A stretch of 64,000 nt of DNA from Castellaniella sp041677825 (GCF_041677825.1 NZ_JBAYPG010000004.1:62001-126000); one strand, 5' to 3'; positions 35,248 to 44,846 are shown, counted from the first letter of the stretch. Made by a program: numbers and translations. The notes: generated by a model not told the origin, from the sequence alone.

Positions 35248-36885
35248 CTACAGGTTCATGTACCGCGGGTCGAGTTTCACATCGATCAGGCAGGGCGATC
35301 GCCCGTCGCGCTCGTTGATGAAACGCATGGCGGCATCCAGATCTTCGGTGCTGCGAACCGTCATGGATGCAACCCCCATGGCCTGTGCAATGGGTGCGAA
35401 ATCGGGCGAGCCCAGCATGGTCAGCTCTGGATCCAGGCCTCTCGCAACGAACTGCTCGTACTCGGCGCCGTAGCTGCCATCGTTGCACACGACCACCACG
35501 AGATTCAGGTTCTGGCGCCGGGCAGTCATGAGTTCGGTCATGCCACCGAGCTCGAGCCCGCCATCCCCCACCACCAGCAGGGTCGGTTTGCCCGCGCCGG
35601 CTACGGACGCGCCGATCGCCGTGGGCAAGCCCAGCCCGATGGCCCCGTAACAGATGGTGTGGACGAAATCGCGTGGCGTCCTGACCTTGACATCCACCCA
35701 GGCAATGTATTCGTAGCGCCCGCCGTCGGTCAGATAGATCCTGTCGTGGGGAAACCGCGTGTTCAAGGCGTGGAACAGTTCGAGAATATCGACCGTGCCG
35801 GGGGCGTTCTGATCGGACAGCCTGGGTTTCTGCCTGTAATTGCGGATTCTTTCGGCCAGTTCATCACTGCGATTGGCTGACGCGGGGATCTCGGCTTCGT
35901 CCAGCAGTTCGACCATCTGATCTGCAATCCTGCCCGGATCGCCCACCAGACCTGCCTCGACCGGGGTATACCGGCCGATGTCCCCAGCGTGCGGGCTGAT
36001 ATGCACGATGCGCTTCTTTTGATCGAAGAAACTGCCCAGCCCGCCTGTATATTTGTTCAGGCCCGCACCAAAGGCGATGATGCAGTCGCTGTTCATCAGG
36101 ACATCACTGGCAATTTCGTTGCTCAGCGTGCCGCAGATGCCCAGATTGAAGGGGTCATCGATGAACAGATCCTTGGCACGCACGGTGGTGGCCAGCGGTG
36201 CGCCGATTCGCGCGGCAAAGCGTTGTATGGCGTGCTTGGTGGCCTCGTCGGCCGCCGCGCGGCCCGCGAGCACCACCGGCTGGCGCGCAAAAGCGATGAT
36301 CCCCACGGCGTGATCCATGTCGTCGCCCAGCGTGGGGGACAGGGTGACTTCGGGCAGGCGCAGTGTGTGGCGCTGGTAATCGGCATCCATCCACTGGAAG
36401 TTGTAGGGCATGTTGAACACGATGGGCCGGCGCTCGACCCAGGCCCTGCGAAAGGCCCGGTGCAGGTCCTGAACGATGGTATGCGGGGTACGCAGTTGTT
36501 CGAAGCCAATGCCGGCGCTCATCACCAGCTCGCGCTGGTTGATGAACTGGATGTGGCTGTGGTCTTCTTCTGCCGTATCACCTGCCAGCAATACCATGGG
36601 TGTGGCGGATTTGACGCCTTCGAGCAGGGCCGTGAGGGTGTTGGTGAGGCCCGGGCCCTGGGTCACGGTGGCCACGCCGATGGTATTGCGGACCTGCGCG
36701 TAGCCGACCCCCATGGCGGTCGCGCCGGCTTCATGGACAGCACGCACGTAGGTGCCGCCGCAATCGCGCATGTAACTGTCGACCATGTACAGGTTGGCGT
36801 CGCCGATCAACCCGAACAGATGCTCGATCCCGACGTCATCCATGGCATCTTTCAGCGCACGTGCAATGACTTCATAGACCTTCAT
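35248..36885 (-). CDS. Thiamine diphosphate-dependent enzyme (acetolactate synthase/decarboxylase superfamily), substrate unknown
   Basis: A ThDP enzyme of 545 residues with the three-domain order of the superfamily. The pyrimidine domain carries the catalytic glutamate in HEAGATAMGVGYA (about Glu52). The middle Rossmann domain contains VLAGRAAADEAT. The pyrophosphate domain carries the metal motif VVGDGGLELGGMTELM...NDGSYG. The sequence lacks features that would place it firmly in acetolactate synthase, oxalyl-CoA decarboxylase or benzoylformate decarboxylase. It stands at the left edge of a sugar-acid cluster, downstream of a TctC gene, so a 2-keto acid substrate is plausible but inferred. 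AGGAG lies 8 bp before the ATG. Confidence 0.8.
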   Translation of the reverse strand: MKVYEVIARALKDAMDDVGIEHLFGLIGDANLYMVDSYMRDCGGTYVRAVHEAGATAMGVGYAQVRNTIGVATVTQGPGLTNTLTALLEGVKSATPMVLLAGDTAEEDHSHIQFINQRELVMSAGIGFEQLRTPHTIVQDLHRAFRRAWVERRPIVFNMPYNFQWMDADYQRHTLRLPEVTLSPTLGDDMDHAVGIIAFARQPVVLAGRAAADEATKHAIQRFAARIGAPLATTVRAKDLFIDDPFNLGICGTLSNEIASDVLMNSDCIIAFGAGLNKYTGGLGSFFDQKKRIVHISPHAGDIGRYTPVEAGLVGDPGRIADQMVELLDEAEIPASANRSDELAERIRNYRQKPRLSDQNAPGTVDILELFHALNTRFPHDRIYLTDGGRYEYIAWVDVKVRTPRDFVHTICYGAIGLGLPTAIGASVAGAGKPTLLVVGDGGLELGGMTELMTARRQNLNLVVVVCNDGSYGAEYEQFVARGLDPELTMLGSPDFAPIAQAMGVASMTVRSTEDLDAAMRFINERDGRSPCLIDVKLDPRYMNL

Positions 36886-36907
36886 TGAATGACTCCTGAA
36901 ATGAATC

Positions 36908-36949
36908 GAGCCGAGCCCCGCGCCGCAGCCTGGCACGGAGGGTCGGCTC
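36908..36949 (-). promoter_or_regulatory. Intercistronic hairpin after tctC (first copy)
   Basis: On the minus strand, GAGCCGACCC pairs with GGGGCTCGGCTC around a longer loop, between the stop of the TctC gene and the ribosome binding site of the ThDP enzyme gene. No T-run follows. Such hairpins often protect or partly terminate an abundant solute-binding-protein mRNA. Confidence 0.55.
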
Positions 36950-36996
36950 TTTGAGGACGGATCTGCCGGGCCGGCCTGTTGCCGCCCGGCCATGGA

Positions 36997-37965
36997 TCAC
37001 TTCTTGATCAGCCCGAGCTTGTCCATGACCTTTCCGGTGGCTTCATTGCCCTCGGACATGAACTTGGCGAATTCTTCGCCGTTCAGGTAGACCACCTCGT
37101 AGCCCTGGTTTTTCATGAAATCACGGTATTGGTCGCTGTGGTTGATGTCATCGAGCGCGGCTTCGTACTTTTTGGTGACGTCTTCGGGCAGACCCACCGG
37201 GGCCACAATGCCACGCCATGCCGAAGCGAGCCAGTCGCTGCCCGTGGCTTCTTTCAGCGTGGGTACGTCAGGATACAGCGCGACCCGGTCGGTTGCCATC
37301 ACGGCCAGGGGCGTGGCCTTGCCGGATTCGATCATTGAACGGGCTTCGGGCAGCGAGACCGGAACGAAGTCTACCCCGCCGGCGACCAGTTCGAGCAGGG
37401 CCGGCGCCGCCCCGGCCGAAGGCACCCATTTGACGGAATCAGCCGGGAGATCGAGGCCATCGAGCATGCCGGCCATGGCCAGATTCCAGACCCCGCCGGT
37501 GCCCGTGCCGGATGATTTGAGCTTGCCCGGGTTGTCCTTGATGGCCTTGACCAGATCATCCATGTTCTTGTAATCGGACGCGGTGCTGACGATTACGGCA
37601 GATGGGTCATTGTTCATCAGTGCCAGCGCGGTGTAATCCTTTTCACTGCGCTTGGTCAGCCCAAGGTTGTGGTTCATGAAGGTTTCTGCACTGACCAGGC
37701 CGATGGTGTAGCCATCGGGCTTGGCGCCGGCAATGGTTTCCTGGCCTACCACGCCCCCGCCTGCGGGATGGTTGACCACGTTGACCGGCGTATCGAGCCG
37801 GTCTTTGAGCATGGCCGCTATGATGCGTGCCGTGGCGTCGGTGCCCCCGCCTGCTGCATAGGGTACGACCAGCGTGACGGGGCGCTCGGGCCAGGCCGCG
37901 TGGGCGGCGCCAGCGGCCACGGTGAGGGCCACGAGACAGGCCAGTTTCTTGTATTTGGACAGCAT
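36997..37965 (-). CDS. TctC/Bug-family tripartite transporter solute-binding protein (copy 1)
   Basis: A periplasmic receptor of 322 residues. The signal peptide LACLVALTVAAGAAHA is followed by WPERPVTLVVPYAAGGGTDATARI, the standard Bug/TctC start; NVVNHPAGGGVVGQETIAGAKPDGYTIGL binds the carboxylate. Members bind small organic acids for tripartite tricarboxylate transporters. No TctAB genes adjoin this copy, so it either uses the TctBA pair at 49.5-51.5 kb or acts as an orphan sensor. The start at 37965 is fixed by the signal peptide and an AGGAG site; the frame extends upstream without coding character. It is diverged from copies 2 and 3. Confidence 0.92.
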   Translation of the reverse strand: MLSKYKKLACLVALTVAAGAAHAAWPERPVTLVVPYAAGGGTDATARIIAAMLKDRLDTPVNVVNHPAGGGVVGQETIAGAKPDGYTIGLVSAETFMNHNLGLTKRSEKDYTALALMNNDPSAVIVSTASDYKNMDDLVKAIKDNPGKLKSSGTGTGGVWNLAMAGMLDGLDLPADSVKWVPSAGAAPALLELVAGGVDFVPVSLPEARSMIESGKATPLAVMATDRVALYPDVPTLKEATGSDWLASAWRGIVAPVGLPEDVTKKYEAALDDINHSDQYRDFMKNQGYEVVYLNGEEFAKFMSEGNEATGKVMDKLGLIKK

Positions 37966-38184
37966 GCTTGTATCTCCTGTGAGTGATGGGGGCTGGGCCA
38001 TCGTATCAATTTCACGGCAGGCCCGCCGATTGAATGTTCGGGTCGATTTTTGGAAGGGCCAGTTTAGCAAATTGATTGACGATCTGATATCGATTTCTTC
38101 GGGACATCCGCAGCGCCCTTGTCGGGGTGGGGGCCTCATGTGGCCGGTTCCCCCACCTGCGCGAAGCAGTCTGCCGCATGCGCC

Positions 38185-39045
38185 TTACTGGTCTGGAAAA
38201 TCCGTGGCCAGACCGCGTGCCTTGTTGGCCTGGATGCTGTCGAGCTTGGCCTGCAGGCGCTCGCTGCCAAACCGGATGGCTGCCGCGCCCACTGCGATGT
38301 TCAGCGGTGCGTCTTTTTCCAGTGACAGGTCGAGCATGAGTTGCCCCACCCGCCGGGGGTCGCCTGGCTGTTTGCCGCTGATGTCCTTGATGCTCTGCAT
38401 GCGCGCACGTGCTGTCTCTGCATAGTCTTCGATCACTGAGGGGGTCTGGTGCAGCGAGCGGCCCGCCCAGTCGGTTCGAAATGGGCCGGGTTCGATGTTG
38501 GTGACCTGGATGCCCAGGGGGTTGCATTCCTGAGCCAGGGCATCGGCCCAGCCTTCGATGGCGTGCTTGGTGGCGGCATAGTAGCCAGAGCCGGCATACC
38601 CGCGCAGACCGGCCAGCGATGTGATGTTGAACACGTGCCCTTTGCGCTGTTCTCGCATGATGGGCAGGATGGCCCGGGTGAGGGCGAACAGGCCGAATAC
38701 ATTGGCATCGAACATGGCGCGGATTTCGGCCTCATCGCCCTCTTCGATGGATGATTGGTAGCCGTAGCCGGCATTGTTCACCAGCACATCGATGCGCCCG
38801 AATTGCGCGCGGGCCTGCTTGACGGCTGCATCGATCTGGCCCTGCCGCGTCACGTCGAGCGGCAGAGCCAGAGACTGACCGGGATGTTGGGCCGCCCATG
38901 CCTGCAGGTTTTCCGGTCGGCGGGCGGTGGCGACCACTCGCCAGCCGCATGCCACGACTTGATCAGCCAGTTCGCGGCCAAAGCCGGTAGAACAACCCGA
39001 AATGAACCAGACTGGGGTGGGAGATGCGTGATCTGCAGACATCAT
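38185..39045 (-). CDS. Short-chain dehydrogenase/reductase
   Basis: An NAD(P)-dependent oxidoreductase of 286 residues. The nucleotide motif ISGCSTGFGRELA (about residues 15-27), NNAGYGYQ, and the catalytic Ser/Tyr/Lys in SLAGLRGYAGSGYYAATKHA are intact. The sequence is of the classical type often annotated as oxidoreductase or SDR7-like. The substrate cannot be told. The first two codons are both Met. It is divergent from the SDR at 39125. The 219 bp between this gene and tctC copy 1 hold the tctC leader and no recognisable gene. Confidence 0.85.
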   Translation of the reverse strand: MMSADHASPTPVWFISGCSTGFGRELADQVVACGWRVVATARRPENLQAWAAQHPGQSLALPLDVTRQGQIDAAVKQARAQFGRIDVLVNNAGYGYQSSIEEGDEAEIRAMFDANVFGLFALTRAILPIMREQRKGHVFNITSLAGLRGYAGSGYYAATKHAIEGWADALAQECNPLGIQVTNIEPGPFRTDWAGRSLHQTPSVIEDYAETARARMQSIKDISGKQPGDPRRVGQLMLDLSLEKDAPLNIAVGAAAIRFGSERLQAKLDSIQANKARGLATDFPDQ

Positions 39046-39124
39046 GGGCTCCTGGTTGGTGTGAGATGCGTTGCGGTCCGGTGACTGAAAGACCTATGCT
39101 CTTGCATTTGGAGGAGTGTTTATT

Positions 39125-39868
39125 ATGACAGGTCGTCTTGCGGGGAAGACCGCGCTGCTCACGGCAGCCGGCAATGGAATCGGGCGGGCCACCGCCTTGC
39201 GCTTTCAGGCCGAGGGGGCACATGTGATTGCCACTGATATCCAGGCCGAGCCGCTGCAGTCACTGGCCGGTTGCGAGACCCATGTGCTCGATGTCACCGA
39301 TTCCGCAGCCATAGGGGCGCTGGTGAAGGCCGTGGGGCGCATCGATGTGCTGTTCAACTGTGCCGGCTTTGTCGACAGCGGTTCCATTCTTGACTGCTCG
39401 CGCGAGGCCTGGGATTTCTCTTTTCGGCTCAATGTCACCTCGATGTATGAAATGTGCCGTGCCGTGTTGCCGGGCATGCTCGAGCATGGCGGTGGCTCGA
39501 TCATCAATGTGGCATCGGTCGCCTCCAGTGTAAAAGGCGTACCCAACCGCTTTGTGTATGGCGCCACCAAGGCGGCGGTCATTGGTCTGACCAAAGCCAT
39601 TGCCGCTGATTTCATTGGCCGTGTGCGTTGCAATGCGATTTGTCCGGGTACGGTTGAGTCACCCTCGCTCGAGCAGCGCATGCACGAACAGGCCCGGGCA
39701 CAGGGGCAGACATTCGAGCAGGTCCGGCAGGCGTTCATTGCGCGCCAGCCTGTGGGCCGGCTGGGCCGGCCCGAGGAAATTGCTGCACTGGCAGCCTATC
39801 TGGCGGCCGATGAATCCGCGTACACCAGTGGCACCACGAACATCATCGATGGTGGCTGGGTCAACTGA
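39125..39868 (+). CDS. SDR resembling 2-keto-3-deoxy-L-fuconate dehydrogenase
   Basis: A short-chain dehydrogenase of 247 residues. It closely follows the BDH2/2-keto-3-deoxy-L-fuconate dehydrogenase pattern: LTAAGNGIGRATALRF, ATDIQAEPLQSL, NCAGFVDSGSILDC, NVASVASSVKGVPNRFVYGATKAAVIGLTK and the C-terminal IIDGGWVN. In the non-phosphorylative L-fucose route this enzyme oxidises 2-keto-3-deoxy-L-fuconate to the 2,4-diketo acid. The FucD-type dehydratase nearby makes the matching substrate, which supports the call. The ATG at 39125 with a GGAGG site is preferred to a GTG at 39116. Confidence 0.8.
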   Translation: MTGRLAGKTALLTAAGNGIGRATALRFQAEGAHVIATDIQAEPLQSLAGCETHVLDVTDSAAIGALVKAVGRIDVLFNCAGFVDSGSILDCSREAWDFSFRLNVTSMYEMCRAVLPGMLEHGGGSIINVASVASSVKGVPNRFVYGATKAAVIGLTKAIAADFIGRVRCNAICPGTVESPSLEQRMHEQARAQGQTFEQVRQAFIARQPVGRLGRPEEIAALAAYLAADESAYTSGTTNIIDGGWVN

Positions 39869-39955
39869 ACCGGCGGCCTGAACCGGTAGCCTGGTCCTGG
39901 TGCGCGCCATCCTGCACCTGGGTCAGGGTGGCACGTCCAGCGCAGGATGCAGTGT

Positions 39956-41740
39956 TCAGTGGTTGTCGCGGGCTTCACCGCGCTGCATGATGATGTCCAG
40001 GTACTGGGTGGCGGGCTCCATGCAGGCACCCGTGCCATGCTGGCCGACCGTCTTGCGGTAGATTTCTTCCCAGGGGGTCTGGTTCTTCAGGATGGGTGGC
40101 TTCCAGGCATTGCGGCGGCTGGTGAGTTCGTCGTCGGAAATCAGTACATCGACCCGATGGGCATTCAGGTCGATACGCACCGTGTCGCCGCTGCGCAGCA
40201 GGACCAGGCCCCCGCCCACCGCCGATTCGGGCGAGACGTTCAGGATCGACGGACTGGCCGAGGTACCGCTCTGGCGCCCATCGCCCATGGTGGGCAGCGT
40301 ATCGATGCCGCGCGATATGAGGGCGGCGGGTGGCTGCATGTTGACCACCTCGGGCCCCCCCGGGTAGCCTACCGGGCCCACGTTGCGGATGACGAGCAGC
40401 GAGTGTTCGTCCACGCCCAGGTCCGGGTCCTCGATGCGTTCGTGGTAGTCTTCCGGGCCCTCGAAGACCACGGCCTTGAGGTCCACCCGGTTGGGGTGTT
40501 CGGGATCGCTCAGGTAGCGCTGGCGGAATTTTTCGTCGATGACGCTGATCTTGATCACGGCGTTGTCGAACAGGTTGCCCGTGAGCACCACGTAGCCGGC
40601 TGCCTTCATCAGCGGGTTGTCCCAGGGTCGGATGACTTCGCGATCGGGCTCGGGTACCGAGGCCAGGTCCTCGCCCAGCGTCTTGCCGGTGACGGTCTTG
40701 ACGTTGCCATGCAATTTGCCGGCCTGCATCAGTTCGCGCATGACGGCGGGTACGCCACCGGCCCGGTAGAAGGCTTCGCCCAGGTATTCGCCGGCGGGCT
40801 GGCAATTGACCAGCAGGGGAATGTCCGGCCCCAGGCGCTGCCAGTCGGCCAGGCTGTGTTCCACCCCCATGTGGCGGGCGATCGCGATGATGTGGATGGG
40901 GCAGTTGGATGAAGCGCCCAGGGCGGCCGCGGCCACCACGGCATTGTCGAACGCCTCTTTGGTCATGATGTCTGAGGGGCGCAGGTTTTCGTGCACCATC
41001 GCGACGATGCGCCTGCCGGTTTCATAGGCCATCCAGGCGCGGTCGCGATAGGGGGCCGGAATGGCGGCGCAACCAGGCAGGGACATGCCCAGGGCTTCGG
41101 CCAGCGAGTTCATGGACAGGGCCGTGCCCATGGTGTTGCAGTGGCCCACGGACGGTGCGGCGCTGGCCACGCTTTCGACGAATTCTTCGTAATCGATGTC
41201 GCCGGCGGCCAGATGTTTGCGCGCATCCCAGATCACGGTACCCGAGCCGGCCAGTTTGCCGCGCCACCAGCCATCGAGCATGGGGCCGCCCGACAGGACG
41301 ATGGCCGGGATGTTGACCGTGGCGGCCGCCATCAGGCAGGCGGGCGTGGTCTTGTCACACCCGGTGGTCAGTACGACCCCGTCGATGGGGTAGCCGTGCA
41401 GGACTTCGACCAGGCCCAGGTAGGCCAGGTTGCGGTCCATGGCGGCCGTGGGGCGCTTGCCGGTTTCCTGGATGGGATAGACGGGAAATTCAAGCGGGAT
41501 GCCGCCCATTTCGCGGATGCCGTCGCGCACGCGCTCGGCCAGCTGTATGTGGTGGCGGTTGCAGGGGGCAAGGTCCGAGCCGGTCTGGGCAATCCCGATG
41601 ATGGGCTTGCCCGACTGCAATTCGGCGCGGGTGATGCCGTAATTCATGTAGCGCTCGATATAGAGCGCCGTCATGCCGGGATTGTCGGGGTTGTCGAACC
41701 ACCGCCGGCTGCGCAACCGGGGTTTTTCTGAAGCGGACAT
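39956..41740 (-). CDS. xylD: D-xylonate dehydratase-like enzyme, IlvD/Edd family
   Basis: An Fe-S aldonate dehydratase of 594 residues that converts an aldonate to its 2-keto-3-deoxy acid. It follows the Caulobacter XylD pattern nearly block by block: WFDNPDNPGMTALYIERYMNYGIT, GIAQTGSDLAPCNRH, LTTGCDKTTPACLMAA and SVGHCNTMGTA. Cysteines at about 60, 128 and 201 match the cluster ligands known for pentonate dehydratases of this family. D-xylonate is the best guess; L-arabinonate and D-galactonate are alternatives, because the family is promiscuous. AGGAGG lies upstream of the ATG. It is transcribed after fucD, 118 bp away. Confidence 0.88.
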   Translation of the reverse strand: MSASEKPRLRSRRWFDNPDNPGMTALYIERYMNYGITRAELQSGKPIIGIAQTGSDLAPCNRHHIQLAERVRDGIREMGGIPLEFPVYPIQETGKRPTAAMDRNLAYLGLVEVLHGYPIDGVVLTTGCDKTTPACLMAAATVNIPAIVLSGGPMLDGWWRGKLAGSGTVIWDARKHLAAGDIDYEEFVESVASAAPSVGHCNTMGTALSMNSLAEALGMSLPGCAAIPAPYRDRAWMAYETGRRIVAMVHENLRPSDIMTKEAFDNAVVAAAALGASSNCPIHIIAIARHMGVEHSLADWQRLGPDIPLLVNCQPAGEYLGEAFYRAGGVPAVMRELMQAGKLHGNVKTVTGKTLGEDLASVPEPDREVIRPWDNPLMKAAGYVVLTGNLFDNAVIKISVIDEKFRQRYLSDPEHPNRVDLKAVVFEGPEDYHERIEDPDLGVDEHSLLVIRNVGPVGYPGGPEVVNMQPPAALISRGIDTLPTMGDGRQSGTSASPSILNVSPESAVGGGLVLLRSGDTVRIDLNAHRVDVLISDDELTSRRNAWKPPILKNQTPWEEIYRKTVGQHGTGACMEPATQYLDIIMQRGEARDNH

Positions 41741-41858
41741 GGCGAAAGGCCTCCTGAAAGTGCGGATCCGGCGGTGGTGCCCTGGGCTACAACCGCTGGA
41801 TCAGGTGTGGGCGTGCGAGTTTCTGCGTGTTCAGGGTCGATGGTGAGCCGTTCGCGGC

Positions 41859-43139
41859 TCATGCCCCGAATCGATATTGTGCCAGCGAGGCGGGTTTCAT
41901 CTCGACGGAATAGCCGGGTTGGACAGGCGGCATGTAGGCCGCATTGCGTATGCTGCAGGGATCCACGAAATGCTCGTGCAGGTGATCGACGTATTCGATG
42001 ACGCGGCCCTCTTTGGTGCCCGAAAAGCACAGATAGTCGATCATGGACAGGTGCTGCACGTATTCGCACAGGCCGACGCCGCCGGCATGTGGGCAGACCT
42101 TGAGGCCGTATTTGGCGGCCATGAGCATCACGGCCAGAACCTCGTTGACCCCGCCCAGCCGACAGGCATCGATCTGCACCACGTCGATGGCGGATTCCAT
42201 GATGAACTGCTTGAACAGGATGCGATTCTGGCACATCTCGCCGGTGGCCACCTGCATGCTGTCCTGCATGGCGGCTCGGATGCGCCGGTGGCCGGCTATG
42301 TCGTCGGGGCTGGTGGGTTCCTCGATGAACCAGGGGCGGGCAAAGGCCAGTTCCTTGAGCCAATCGATGGCCTGGTCGACTTCCCAGACCTGGTTGGCGT
42401 CGATCATCAGGTGGCGCTCCGGCCCGATGACCTCGCGCGCGATGCGCAGGCGGCGGATGTCGTCTTCCAGATCCCGACCGACCTTGAGCTTGATATGCGA
42501 GAAGCCCGCGTCTACGGCTTCCTGGGCCAGCCGGCGCAGCTTGTCGTCGCTGTAGCCCAGCCAGCCCGCCGATGTGGTGTAGCAGGGGTAGCCGTGGGCC
42601 GTCAGTTCGTCGATGCGTGCCTGCTTGCCTTCGGCCTGTCGGGTCAGCAGCGCCAGGGCTTCATCGGGCGTGATGCAGTCGGTGATATAGCGGAAGTCGA
42701 TCAGGCGCACCAACTCTGCGGGTGAGAGGTCGGCTACCAGGCGCCAGACGGGCTTGCCCTGTTCTTTGGCCCAGAGGTCCCAGACGGTATTGACCAGCGC
42801 GGCGGTGGCCAGGTGGATCGCCCCCTTGTCGGGCCCGATCCAGCGCAGTTGGCTGTCTGACGTGATGTGGCGCCAGAAGCGCCCCATGTCCTCGGTGATC
42901 CATTTCAGCTCCAGGCCCAGCAACAGGGGCTTGAGAGCGTCGATGGCGGCACATACGATTTCATTGCCCCGGCCGATGGTGAAGCTCAGCCCGTGTCCTT
43001 GCAGCCTGGGTTGATCCGTATGCAGGATGGCATAGGCGGCTGAATAGTCGGGATCCGGATTCATGGCGTCCGAGCCATCGAGGTTTTTCGAGGTGGGAAA
43101 ACGGATATCCAGGACTTCTATGGATTGGATGACAGGCAT
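41859..43139 (-). CDS. fucD: L-fuconate dehydratase (enolase superfamily)
   Basis: An acid-sugar dehydratase of 426 residues. RFPTSKNLDGSDAMNPDPDYSAAY at the N-terminus and the lysine pair IKLKVG (about Lys217 and Lys219) match the characterised Xanthomonas FucD. Metal ligands are seen near Asp247 (MIDANQ), Glu273 (FIEEPTSPDD) and Glu301. The catalytic histidine is in CPHAGGVGLCEY (about His351). It makes 2-keto-3-deoxy-L-fuconate. The adjacent SDR at 39125 is the expected next enzyme. It is probably co-transcribed with xylD and possibly with the ABC transporter genes upstream. Confidence 0.9.
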   Translation of the reverse strand: MPVIQSIEVLDIRFPTSKNLDGSDAMNPDPDYSAAYAILHTDQPRLQGHGLSFTIGRGNEIVCAAIDALKPLLLGLELKWITEDMGRFWRHITSDSQLRWIGPDKGAIHLATAALVNTVWDLWAKEQGKPVWRLVADLSPAELVRLIDFRYITDCITPDEALALLTRQAEGKQARIDELTAHGYPCYTTSAGWLGYSDDKLRRLAQEAVDAGFSHIKLKVGRDLEDDIRRLRIAREVIGPERHLMIDANQVWEVDQAIDWLKELAFARPWFIEEPTSPDDIAGHRRIRAAMQDSMQVATGEMCQNRILFKQFIMESAIDVVQIDACRLGGVNEVLAVMLMAAKYGLKVCPHAGGVGLCEYVQHLSMIDYLCFSGTKEGRVIEYVDHLHEHFVDPCSIRNAAYMPPVQPGYSVEMKPASLAQYRFGA

Positions 43140-43189
43140 GGGGCGACCTTATGGCGTCAGTAAGTGGAAGAACCTGCTGCCCTGGGTCA

Positions 43190-43217
43190 GGCGGCAGGCG
43201 GCAGGCAGCAGGCGGCG
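43190..43217. repeat. Short 7-bp tandem repeat between fucD and the binding-protein gene
   Basis: Four head-to-tail copies of GGCGGCA or close variants lie in the 110-bp gap between the ABC binding-protein stop and the fucD start. No function is apparent. Confidence 0.6.
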
Positions 43218-43249
43218 GGGCGAACCGGGCAGCGCGTCGGCGGGATCCC

Positions 43250-44062
43250 TCAGTTCACGATTTCGTCGGGCAGATCCGCACCGTGGTATTTCTTGTAGAT
43301 GGTGTTGAGCTCACCGTTCTTGAGGTTCGTGCGGACCAGCTCGTTCATCTTGTCGAGCAGGGCCTGGTTGTCCTTGGCCACGCCGATCCCCAGTTGCGAG
43401 GTGGCCATGACGATCTTGGTTTCCAGCGGTGCCTTGCCATCGGCTTCGAGCTGTTTGTTGAGCGAGGCAATGATCGCGGGGGCACCAGAGTAGATGTTGC
43501 CGCGTCCGCTGGTCACGGCCGTCATGGCTGTTGCGTCGTTTTCGTAGCGTACGATGCTTGTGCTCTTGGGGGCCATTTTCGTGACATTGGCATCGTTGGT
43601 GGTGCCGCGCGCCGTGACCACTGTCTTGCCGGCTAGGTCGTCCATGCTCTTGATGACCACATCGGCGGGTGCTGCAATGACCGACTGGATGACGGCGTAG
43701 GGGATCGTGAAGTCAACCACTTTCTGGCGCTCGGGGGTGATGGTCAGACTCGAGATCACTACATCGGCCTTGTCGGTGAGCAGGAAAGGGATGCGGTTGG
43801 CCTGCGTGGTGGGCACGATCTCGAGAGCCACGCCCAGATCCCCGGCAAGCAGCTGCGCGCTTTCAACGTCGGAGCCGACTTCTTTGAGCGCAGCATCTTT
43901 CATGCCGTAGGGGGGCGCATTCAGGTCGACCGCCACGCGCAGCACTTTCTGCTGCTCGACGTGATCCAGTGAGGCGGCCCAGGAGGGAACAGCCGCCAGC
44001 ATGAGTGCGGAAGCGGCAATGGCCAGAGTGGTCATGTTGCGATGCAGAGCAAAAGTTTTCAT
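43250..44062 (-). CDS. Amino-acid-type ABC transporter solute-binding protein
   Basis: A periplasmic family 3 binding protein (PBP2 fold) of 270 residues. The signal peptide LAIAASALMLAAVPSWA is followed by LRVAVDLNAPPYGMKD, then DVVISSLTITPERQKVVDFTIPY and GKTVVTARGTTND. Family members mostly bind polar amino acids. Here the setting is a sugar-acid operon controlled by a GntR regulator, so the ligand might be an acidic sugar or a related carboxylate; this is inference. The ATPase and two permease genes lie upstream on the same strand. Confidence 0.88.
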   Translation of the reverse strand: MKTFALHRNMTTLAIAASALMLAAVPSWAASLDHVEQQKVLRVAVDLNAPPYGMKDAALKEVGSDVESAQLLAGDLGVALEIVPTTQANRIPFLLTDKADVVISSLTITPERQKVVDFTIPYAVIQSVIAAPADVVIKSMDDLAGKTVVTARGTTNDANVTKMAPKSTSIVRYENDATAMTAVTSGRGNIYSGAPAIIASLNKQLEADGKAPLETKIVMATSQLGIGVAKDNQALLDKMNELVRTNLKNGELNTIYKKYHGADLPDEIVN

Positions 44063-44101
44063 TTCAGTCTCCTGACGAGTGGATGCGGGCTTGGTTGGAG
44101 G

Positions 44102-44836
44102 TCAGAGCCCATTGCTGACGAAATCGCGCAGTTCGGGCGTGCCCGGATTGCGCAGAATGTCTGGTGGCCCTGATTCATGCACGCGGCCCTGGTGCATGAA
44201 GATGATGCGATGTGCAAGCCTCATGGCAAAAGCCATTTCGTGTGTCACCAGAACCATGGTCATGCCTTCGCTGGCCAGCGTTTCAATGACGCGCAGCACC
44301 TCTGCGGTGAGTTGCGGATCCAGTGCCGAGGTGACTTCGTCGAACAGCATCAGTTTGGGATCCATGGCGAGTGACCGCGCGATGGCCACGCGCTGCTGCT
44401 GCCCGCCGGACAATTGTTCGGGGTAGAACAGGAGCTTGTCGAGCAGGCCCACCTGTGTGAGTACCCTGCGCGCGACGTCCTGGGCCTGGCTCAGGGGCAT
44501 CTTGCGTACCGAACGCGGCGCCAGGGTGATGTTCTGTTCAACCGTGAGGTGCGGAAAGAGGTTGTAGCTCTGAAAGACGATGCCCACGTCCAGGCGCAGG
44601 CGCTTGAGATCCTTGCTGCGCATGCCGGCGCCGAAGGTATGCCCGCACACCATGATCTCGCCCTCGTCGATGATTTCGAGGTGATCCATGCAGCGCAGGG
44701 CCGTACTCTTGCCCGAGCCGCTGCGGCCGATGATGGCGATGATTTCGCCTCTGGACACGCTCAGGTCAATGCCCTTGAGTACATGGTTGTCACCGAACCA
44801 CTTGTGTACATTCGTCAGGCGTACAACTTCTGTCAT
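44102..44836 (-). CDS. Polar amino acid-type ABC transporter ATP-binding protein
   Basis: The ATPase subunit of the adjacent importer, 244 residues long. Walker A is GRSGSGKSTALR, the signature is LSGGQQQRVAIARSL and Walker B with the switch reads LMLFDEVTSALDP. The VLVTHEM H-loop is also present. It is closest in pattern to GlnQ/HisP. It starts 10 bp after the permease stop, so the order of transcription is permease, permease, ATPase, binding protein. Confidence 0.92.
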   Translation of the reverse strand: MTEVVRLTNVHKWFGDNHVLKGIDLSVSRGEIIAIIGRSGSGKSTALRCMDHLEIIDEGEIMVCGHTFGAGMRSKDLKRLRLDVGIVFQSYNLFPHLTVEQNITLAPRSVRKMPLSQAQDVARRVLTQVGLLDKLLFYPEQLSGGQQQRVAIARSLAMDPKLMLFDEVTSALDPQLTAEVLRVIETLASEGMTMVLVTHEMAFAMRLAHRIIFMHQGRVHESGPPDILRNPGTPELRDFVSNGL

Positions 44837-44846
44837 GCGGGCCTCC

